Source: UBA1426 sp050953365
GTDB taxonomy: Bacteria > Bacillota > Clostridia > Peptostreptococcales > Anaerovoracaceae
Assembly (NCBI GenBank): GCA_050953365.1
Contig: JBMNMN010000002.1
Location: 434,001-498,000, forward strand
Length of the DNA: 64,000 bases
Reading direction: 5' to 3'
The notes beneath the pieces are model-generated. The model had not been told where the DNA came from. It saw only the letters and a list, made by a program, of their open reading frames with translations, and did no database searches. The translations under genes and the position numbers were made by a program. Below are positions 58,995-64,000 of the stretch, piece after piece. Within the stretch, counting starts at the first letter, position 1, and each line of letters opens with the position of its first letter.

Positions 58995-59297
58995 TTAAAG
59001 GTATTGTGGAATCAGAATCTTCTGTCCGGGTTGGATTTTGTCTGCTGAAGTATTGTTGACTTTACAAATCGCATGAACGATTTTGCGGACATCCTGATCC
59101 GCCGGACCATAGGCTTTGGCTAAGTTCCATAACGTATCACCGGTAACAACGGTAATTTCCGTATACATGGGTTTTGTCAGACTCAGCGCCTGATTCTCGC
59201 CGATAATAGTTCCCGCTGCCGAAATTATAATAATCAGCAAAATCGTTAGAGATAAACAAAACCGGAACTTAGATTTTATGCGATATCTCTTTTTCAT
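58995..59297 (-). CDS. yneA: YneA-like LysM protein, SOS-controlled
   Basis: This 100-residue protein has a basic N-terminus, one membrane segment (about 14-32) and a C-terminal LysM domain (about 46-98; ITVVTGDTLWNLAKAYGPAD, KIQPGQKILIPQ). This is the layout of YneA, which blocks division during DNA damage in Bacillus. ATG 59297 follows GAGGTAAT; an in-frame ATG at 59330 lies inside a LexA box and is unlikely. Three LexA boxes cover the promoter. lexA, normally divergent from yneA, is not present on the other side. Confidence 0.8.
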   Translation of the reverse strand: MKKRYRIKSKFRFCLSLTILLIIIISAAGTIIGENQALSLTKPMYTEITVVTGDTLWNLAKAYGPADQDVRKIVHAICKVNNTSADKIQPGQKILIPQYL

Positions 59298-59323
59298 GAT
59301 AATTACCTCAGTTATCCCCTTCG

Positions 59324-59337
59324 CAAACATTTGTTCT
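59324..59337. promoter_or_regulatory. LexA box 1 of yneA
   Basis: On the - strand AGAACAAATGTTTG matches GAAC-N4-GTTC at all but one position. It lies just downstream of the -10, over the expected start of transcription. Confidence 0.8.
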
Positions 59338-59344
59338 CATCTGC

Positions 59345-59373
59345 AGTATAGCAGAATATATGTTCTTTGTAAA
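59345..59373 (-). promoter_or_regulatory. yneA promoter
   Basis: On the - strand TTTACA lies at 59373-59368 and TATACT at 59350-59345, spaced by exactly 17 bases. The second LexA box fills the spacer. Confidence 0.8.
59353..59366. promoter_or_regulatory. LexA box 2 of yneA
   Basis: On the - strand AGAACATATATTCT has the GAAC-ATAT half of the recA box and one mismatch in the other half. It sits between -35 and -10. Confidence 0.8.
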
Positions 59374-59383
59374 GAGAAAAAAT

Positions 59384-59397
59384 CAAACATTTGTTCT
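59384..59397. promoter_or_regulatory. LexA box 3 of yneA
   Basis: This has the same 14-base sequence as box 1 and lies upstream of the -35. The box centres are 29 and 31 bases apart, about three helix turns, so all three would face the same side of the DNA. Confidence 0.75.
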
Positions 59398-59440
59398 TTT
59401 GTTTTTTAGCCAATCCTGAGAATGCCAAAATAAAAATTTT

Positions 59441-59568
59441 GAGCAAAATATGGAGTTATGTGTGGATTAGAAGTTAAAAAAAGATCTTTTCTGTGCAAAA
59501 AATTGAGTTATGTGTGGAATCTCAAGGTTGTCCCTCTTATTATCCACACATAAGTCGGTTTTTTGCAC
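59441..59568. repeat. Direct and inverted copies of a 26-base element with a DnaA-box-like core
   Basis: Copies at 59441-59467 and 59493-59518 run in the same direction; a third at 59543-59568 is inverted and matches the second at 23 of 26 positions, giving a large hairpin. All share TTATGTGTGGA. The inverted copy starts with TTATCCACA (59540-59548), a perfect DnaA box; the first copy has it with one mismatch. No gene is present from 59400 to 59807. Confidence 0.7.
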
Positions 59569-59575
59569 ATTCGTC

Positions 59576-59699
59576 TTACTATTATTGACAAGTCAGGTTA
59601 AGGCCGGTCGTGGCCACCTTCTTTACTATTATTGACAAGTCAGGTTAAGGCCGGTCGCGGCCACCTTCTTTACTATTATTAACAAGTCCGGTCAAGGCC
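59576..59699. repeat. 47-bp tandem repeat, about 2.6 copies
   Basis: Copies at 59576-59622 and 59623-59669 differ at one base; a partial, more diverged third copy spans 59670-59699. Each contains TTGACAAGTCAGGTTAAGG and a small hairpin GGCCG-GTCG-YGGCC; the single difference between the first two copies (T or C) keeps that stem paired as RNA. There are no unique spacers. Confidence 0.85.
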
Positions 59700-59807
59700 A
59701 AAGCACAGCATTGTTAGAATTTAAATTTAAATGGTGGGAACCCTGAAGAACGTTGTCTCGCCTAAGACAATTGCCTCGAGCTTCCGGATGTGAAGACTGA
59801 ATTGTGG

Positions 59808-60512
59808 TTATTGGTTATACTTTATAAACTTGTTGTACATTTTGTCTACGTAAGTCGTGAGTTCATGGCGTTTCATTAATAAAAAGATGCACAGAATGGC
59901 GGCTCCTGCTCCAAGGGCGACAAGCCCGAAATAGCTTTCCTTGTTGAGCATGCTCCCCATTATAATGGTTCCCATGAGAGCAGGGGTTCTCGCAATTAGA
60001 GACAGCAGCAGAAATGGTTTGTATCCAAAGTGGGAAATGCCGGCGGCATAGGTAACAAGATCCTTAGGAAGTCCCGGTATGGCAAACAAGACGAAAAGGA
60101 TTGCAAAAGCCTTCTTGCTGTTTAATTGGTTTACGAACTTGGTGATACGTTCTTCTCCAAACAGCAGGTGAACTCCATCCCGGCCCAGCACTCTGGCCAG
60201 GCCGAAAGCAATGGAAGTTCCCGCGGCTATTCCTGCGATTGCCAGCAGATAGCCCAGCCAGAAACCATAGGCATATCCCCCGGCAAACTGTATGAATTGA
60301 CCGGGGATTATAGATATGACAATCTGCACGATCTGCAGTCCAAGATATACAAAAATGCTGGCGGTATGGTAGCGACTCAAGTAATTGTTTACACCTTCCA
60401 TCGTCCGGAATTGGTCAAAGAATTCCGGATACTGGAAATAGGCATAGATAGGCAATGCAATAACAATGCACACTAAAATTATGAGTTTGAAAATTGAGAG
60501 GAATGTCCTCAT
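59808..60512 (-). CDS. VTT/TVP38-family membrane protein
   Basis: This 234-residue protein has five to six membrane segments and the VTT (SNARE-associated/DedA-like) signature: IIPGQFIQFAGGYAYGFWLG, GTSIAFGLARVLGRDGV and FAIPGLPKDLVTYAAGIS. Relatives are lipid scramblases or flippases; the exact lipid is unknown. Its ATG overlaps the stop of the PLP enzyme gene by 4 bases, so it is the last gene of the miaA operon. Confidence 0.85.
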   Translation of the reverse strand: MRTFLSIFKLIILVCIVIALPIYAYFQYPEFFDQFRTMEGVNNYLSRYHTASIFVYLGLQIVQIVISIIPGQFIQFAGGYAYGFWLGYLLAIAGIAAGTSIAFGLARVLGRDGVHLLFGEERITKFVNQLNSKKAFAILFVLFAIPGLPKDLVTYAAGISHFGYKPFLLLSLIARTPALMGTIIMGSMLNKESYFGLVALGAGAAILCIFLLMKRHELTTYVDKMYNKFIKYNQ

Positions 60513-61798
60513 AACAACAATCCCTTGTCCTCCATAGCCTGTAATGCTTTCAGTACACCGAATTTTGAGTGTTCGTAAGTAAGTCCCCCCTGAAAATACA
60601 CGATATAAGGTTCCCGAATCGGAGCGTCCGCGGAAAGCTCAATGGAAGATCCCTGCACAAAAGCGCCGGCCGCCATGATTACCTGATCCTCATAACCCGG
60701 CATTTCCCACGGAACAGGCGTTACGTGGGAATCTATGGGCGCTGCAGCCTGAATGCCTTCACAGAACGCGATAACCGCTTCCGGATTGCCAAGCCGGACC
60801 GCTTCAATAATATCACTTCTCTTGTCGAAAGGTCCCGGACATACTTCGTATCCCAGATTTTCGAATACCTTTGCGCAGAGTATGGCGCCTTTTACCGCGC
60901 CGTTTACGGTTTTTGGCGCAAGAAAGAATCCCTGGAACATGGTCCGCGACTGACCGAAGGTAAGCCCGCACTCTCCGCCGATTCCCGGAGAAGTCATTCT
61001 GTAGGAAATCTTTTCGATCAAATCCTCGCGGCCGACGATGTAACCTCCGGTAAGGGCCAGACCGCCCCCGGGGTTTTTTATCAGGGATCCGGCCGCTACA
61101 TCTGCGCCTACTTCCGTGGGTTCCTTCGTATCTAAAAACTCACCGTAGCAGTTGTCTACAAGACAGAGTATATCCGGGTTGATGCTCTTTACGTAGCTTG
61201 CCCATTTTTCGATTTCTTCAATGGTAATGGCTTTTCTCCATCCGTATCCGGTAGCCCTTTGAACCGCCACGGCTCGCGTCTTGGAGGAAATGACACGGCC
61301 CAACGCTTCAAGGTCGATAGAGCCGTCCGGCTTCAATTCTACTTGTTGATAGCTGATGCCGAAATCCTTTAAGGATCCCCTGCCCTCTCCCCGCAGGCCG
61401 ATTACTTCCCACAAGGTATCGTAAGGGCTTCCGGTACAATATATCAGTTCGTCCCCCGGCCTTAATACTCCTGTTAACATCAAAGTTAACGCATGCGTTC
61501 CGTTCACGATGATGGGACGCACAAGGGCTGCCTCTGTTCCAAAGACCGTCGCATAAACCTTTTCTAAGGCTTCTCTGCCGGGATCGTTATAGCCATAGCC
61601 GGTGTTCCAGCTGAAATGCATGTCCGTAATCCTGCATTTTTGAAACGCATCCAACACTTTGTACTGGTTGTACGCCATAATGTCGTCTAAATCTGCAAAG
61701 AGCTCTGCAATCTGACTTTCTGCAGTCTGAACATAATCCAGCACTTTTTTGCTGATTCCCATGGATTCTGTAAGCAAATTCTCTGTGTAGTTCTTCAT
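60509..61798 (-). CDS. ynbB: YnbB-type PLP enzyme (methionine gamma-lyase/aluminum resistance family)
   Basis: This 429-residue PLP enzyme matches the family found after miaA and hfq in many Firmicutes. Features are YNQYKVLDAFQKCRITDMHF, TGYGYNDPGREALE, LVRPIIVNGTHAL, CLVDNCYGEF and the PLP Lys in GSLIKNPGGGLA. It was annotated as aluminum resistance or methionine gamma-lyase, but the real substrate is not established. ATG 61798 follows GGAGAT; an in-frame TTG at 61819 is less likely. The recombinase gene lies 76 bases upstream. Confidence 0.88.
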   Translation of the reverse strand: MKNYTENLLTESMGISKKVLDYVQTAESQIAELFADLDDIMAYNQYKVLDAFQKCRITDMHFSWNTGYGYNDPGREALEKVYATVFGTEAALVRPIIVNGTHALTLMLTGVLRPGDELIYCTGSPYDTLWEVIGLRGEGRGSLKDFGISYQQVELKPDGSIDLEALGRVISSKTRAVAVQRATGYGWRKAITIEEIEKWASYVKSINPDILCLVDNCYGEFLDTKEPTEVGADVAAGSLIKNPGGGLALTGGYIVGREDLIEKISYRMTSPGIGGECGLTFGQSRTMFQGFFLAPKTVNGAVKGAILCAKVFENLGYEVCPGPFDKRSDIIEAVRLGNPEAVIAFCEGIQAAAPIDSHVTPVPWEMPGYEDQVIMAAGAFVQGSSIELSADAPIREPYIVYFQGGLTYEHSKFGVLKALQAMEDKGLLL

Positions 61799-61874
61799 AG
61801 TATCTCCAATTATCTCCAATTCGTGTTTATTTTCTCAAATTATTATTTTTCTCCGATTCTGGGTAAAAATTCCC

Positions 61875-63035
61875 TTATTCATTGTCTCTTTGATTCTTCC
61901 TATTATCCGGATCCAACATATCCTCTCCCCATTCAAAGTTTCGAATCAAGTCTCTTCGCGCATTTTTTCTGTGGGCAGCATACAATTGGGTAGTGGTCAC
62001 ATTGTCATGGTCCAAGAGTTCCTGCACGTCATATATGGAATTGCCTCGACCTATAAGTGAAGTGGCGGCTGTGGCTCTAAGCTTATGTGGACTGTATCCG
62101 GAGGATCTTGTGGTTTCGAGTCCGATGGATGTGTATTTTTTCACCATCTCTCGAATTTGTCGCTCTGTCATTCTTTTTTTCTGCAAAGAGAGGAACAGCG
62201 CATCCTTATGCTCCGTTTCCAGCGTATCGTCATCGGGCCTTTCCAGCTCTATGTACTCCAACACGGCCTTTCTTACCGTTTGATTCAGAGGCATTACGGA
62301 TTCCTTTCCTCGTTTTCGATAGATAGTAAACTCATCTCTGCCGAAATGGAAGGAAGAGACGTTGAGTTGCTGCAGTTCAGATATCCGAAGCCCATATGTA
62401 AGAAACAAAAGGAGGATGGCCTTATCTCTGTATTTTGTTTTCTTCCAGTACTCTTTTTCTTTTGTCGTCAGATGCTCGCCGGTCACTACCGCATCCAGCA
62501 TCTTCATAACCTCGTCATCCTGAAGGGTTTTAATCTCCCTTTCTCCCGGCTTAGGTACGCGAATCGGGTTGAATCCATCGGTGATATTGCGGCTTACATA
62601 TCCTTCCCTATACAGATGCTTAAATAATACGGAAAGCGAGGACTTTTTTCTGGAAAGGGATCTTAGATCGTTTTCGTAAATATGGATGCTATTCCCCTTC
62701 TCGATCTTATAACTTCTGCAGTAATCAAGAAAAAGGTTGACATCCACTCCTTCTATTTTGTCAAAATCAGCCTCCCTCAAGTCTTTAGGAGATTTTCCGG
62801 AAACCAGATCGGTCTCGTTAATCAAATAGTTGCAGAAAAACAGTATGTCGCGCAGATAGGCCAGCCTTGTCATCGGCAGCACATTCACACGAAGATACGC
62901 GAAAAAACCGTTCATAAAACGGGGAAGCTCCTTTTCCAGGTCTTCGCATTGTTTTCTGATCTCTAATTCTTTTCGCAGGATATTATCCGGTTTTCGGTTC
63001 TGGTTATGCAATATTACTTTCTTTTTCTGAACCAT
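61875..63035 (-). CDS. Tyrosine recombinase (XerC/D-like) in the miaA operon
   Basis: This 386-residue integrase-type protein has an N-terminal SAM-like core-binding domain (about 40-165) and a catalytic domain with all active residues: Arg in YGLRISELQQL, Lys in a YRKRGKESVMPL hairpin, HKLRATAATSL (His-x-x-Arg), the DHDN His and the nucleophile Tyr in TTTQLYAAH. It is longer than XerC/D (about 300), mainly by a 40-residue N-terminus and an insertion before the catalytic core. No attachment site or other mobile gene is near, so it may be a resident recombinase. ATG 63035 follows AGGTGA. Confidence 0.85.
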   Translation of the reverse strand: MVQKKKVILHNQNRKPDNILRKELEIRKQCEDLEKELPRFMNGFFAYLRVNVLPMTRLAYLRDILFFCNYLINETDLVSGKSPKDLREADFDKIEGVDVNLFLDYCRSYKIEKGNSIHIYENDLRSLSRKKSSLSVLFKHLYREGYVSRNITDGFNPIRVPKPGEREIKTLQDDEVMKMLDAVVTGEHLTTKEKEYWKKTKYRDKAILLLFLTYGLRISELQQLNVSSFHFGRDEFTIYRKRGKESVMPLNQTVRKAVLEYIELERPDDDTLETEHKDALFLSLQKKRMTERQIREMVKKYTSIGLETTRSSGYSPHKLRATAATSLIGRGNSIYDVQELLDHDNVTTTQLYAAHRKNARRDLIRNFEWGEDMLDPDNRKNQRDNE

Positions 63036-63052
63036 CACTTTCACCTATCCCA

Positions 63053-63991
63053 TCAGAAGGCCAACTGTTTTCCAATGTACTCGATGATTTGCCGGGCGCT
63101 CCTGTCAAAATCAACATCATCCGTAATATCGAACCACTGAATGTTATCGTAACGCCTAAACCATGTCATCTGTCGCTTGGCGTAATTCCTGGAGTTTTTT
63201 TTGATCAGTCTCACTGCCTCGGAAAGATCGTATTCGCCGCGCAAATAACCGATGAGCTCCTTGTAGCCGATCCCTTTCATAGAATTGTTCTTTTCCGTAA
63301 GACCCAGGTTTAAAAGCGCCTTTACTTCCTCCAACAGTCCCGCTGCCATCATATTATCGACTCTTTCGTCGATTCGTTTATATAATACCTTTCTATCTCT
63401 GTTTAAACCAATCAAAATGAAATCATAGTCCGCCGTCTTTTCAAAGGCATCGTTAAAAGCGGGTATGCCCTTCCCTGTAGACTCAACCACCTCGATGGCC
63501 CGTATCATTTTTTTGATATTATTGGGATGGATGCGTTCTGCGGCGTCCGGATCCAGCTTTTTCAGCCTCTCATGCAGAGCCTGTCCACCCTCAAGGTCGG
63601 CTATGTCCTGTAATTCTTTTCTTAGTACTTCGTTTTCCTTGGCCGAAGAAAAATCCATTTGGTAGATCAGGGAATTAATATAGAGGCCGGTGCCGCCGGA
63701 TACCACTGGCAGCTTGCCCTTTGAAAAAATTAGCGCAATGCGGTCTTTGGCTTCCCTTTGGTAGTCGGCAACAGTCCAATCCTGCAATGGATCTACTTCT
63801 CCGACGAGATGATGAGGCACCGCCAAAAGTTCCTCCTCTGTGGGCTTGGCGCTGCCAATATCCATGTATCTGTAGATCTGCATGGAATCTGCCGAAAGGA
63901 TCTCTCCCCCCAGACTCCCCGCTATATGGATGGCATATTTTGTTTTTCCCACAGCCGTGGGTCCTACAATGACCACAATCTTTCTTTTCAT
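63053..63991 (-). CDS. miaA: tRNA dimethylallyltransferase
   Basis: This 312-residue enzyme adds dimethylallyl to A37 of tRNAs reading U-initial codons. It has the P-loop GPTAVGKTKYAI, SADSMQIYRYMDIGSAKP (as ADSMQIYRYMD), the substrate segment VGGTGLYINSLIY, and MTWFRRYDNIQWFDI at the end. It is complete; only 9 bases of the window remain upstream of its start. It heads an apparent four-gene - strand unit; hfq, often next to it, is absent downstream. Confidence 0.97.
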   Translation of the reverse strand: MKRKIVVIVGPTAVGKTKYAIHIAGSLGGEILSADSMQIYRYMDIGSAKPTEEELLAVPHHLVGEVDPLQDWTVADYQREAKDRIALIFSKGKLPVVSGGTGLYINSLIYQMDFSSAKENEVLRKELQDIADLEGGQALHERLKKLDPDAAERIHPNNIKKMIRAIEVVESTGKGIPAFNDAFEKTADYDFILIGLNRDRKVLYKRIDERVDNMMAAGLLEEVKALLNLGLTEKNNSMKGIGYKELIGYLRGEYDLSEAVRLIKKNSRNYAKRQMTWFRRYDNIQWFDITDDVDFDRSARQIIEYIGKQLAF

Positions 63992-64000
63992 AGCCTACGT

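Noticed and set aside
59441..59568. Possible replication origin
   Set aside because: Only one perfect DnaA box and one near match are present, without dnaA, dnaN, a box cluster or an AT-rich unwinding block.
59576..59699. Possible CRISPR array
   Set aside because: The 47-bp units are directly joined with no unique spacers, there are only 2.6 copies and no cas gene is near.

Overview
The window reads as chromosome of a spore-forming, probably anaerobic member of the Clostridia (Firmicutes). The evidence is Spo0A, SpoIVB, a SpoIVFA/SpoIVFB pair, YlbJ and an alpha/beta-type SASP; Bacillus-type LexA boxes; a four-cysteine L28; TTG and GTG starts behind strong GGAGG sites; acetate kinase; and a carboxybiotin decarboxylase (OadB) with a small OadG-like partner. 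Most of the window is ordinary core genome in recognisable clostridial order. I see no rRNA, tRNA, CRISPR array, insertion sequence or prophage.

Layout. 1-4312: the 3' part of a YtcJ-type amidohydrolase, a QueG-like double [4Fe-4S] protein and a PutP-type symporter. 4627-9967: an accessory cassette, all on the + strand. It holds a LuxR-type response regulator whose phosphoacceptor Asp is Glu, three proteins with SipW-type signal peptides, a SipW-type signal peptidase with a large membrane N-terminus, and a DUF5305-like membrane protein. 9986-13577 (- strand): two complete but non-identical LeuC/LeuD-type hydro-lyase pairs. 13846-16958: thiamine pyrophosphokinase, a radical SAM protein, a GNAT and two tiny membrane proteins. 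17033-26057: rpmB, an Asp23 protein, recG, SASP, rsmD-coaD, ylbJ-tmcAL, ackA, rpmF. 26123-28706 (- strand): asd-dapA-dapB. 28991-38119: uppP, ftsK, rimO, pgsA, cinA, recA, oadB, oadG. 38297-40304: rplU, rpmA, obg. 40312-42587: a divergent pair, an XRE regulator with an inactive-looking S24 fold and a MetH-activation/HD fusion. 42658-49829: the sporulation block (spoIVFA-like, spoIVFB, two radical-SAM-cluster genes, comEA, a BofC-like protein, spoIVB, spo0A). 50548-56853: iscS-iscU, an aldo/keto reductase, alaS-ireB-ruvX. 57010-63991: an M42 peptidase, about 940 bases of structured non-coding DNA, a YneA-like SOS gene with three LexA boxes, tandem repeats, then miaA, a tyrosine recombinase, a YnbB-type PLP enzyme and a VTT membrane protein on the - strand.

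How genes connect. SpoIVB, its putative BofC-like inhibitor, SpoIVFA and SpoIVFB would form the sigma-K checkpoint, and a 0A box lies just upstream of spo0A. recA and the YneA-like gene share LexA operators and so belong to one SOS regulon, although no lexA is present here. asd-dapA-dapB make dihydrodipicolinate or lysine precursors, also needed for spore dipicolinate. The SipW cassette looks like a self-contained system for exporting and processing surface or fibre proteins. It is the best candidate here for an undescribed system, followed by the MetH-activation/HD fusion with its divergent regulator and the structured DNA at 58-59.7 kb. All functions are inferred from sequence reading alone; no database search was run.
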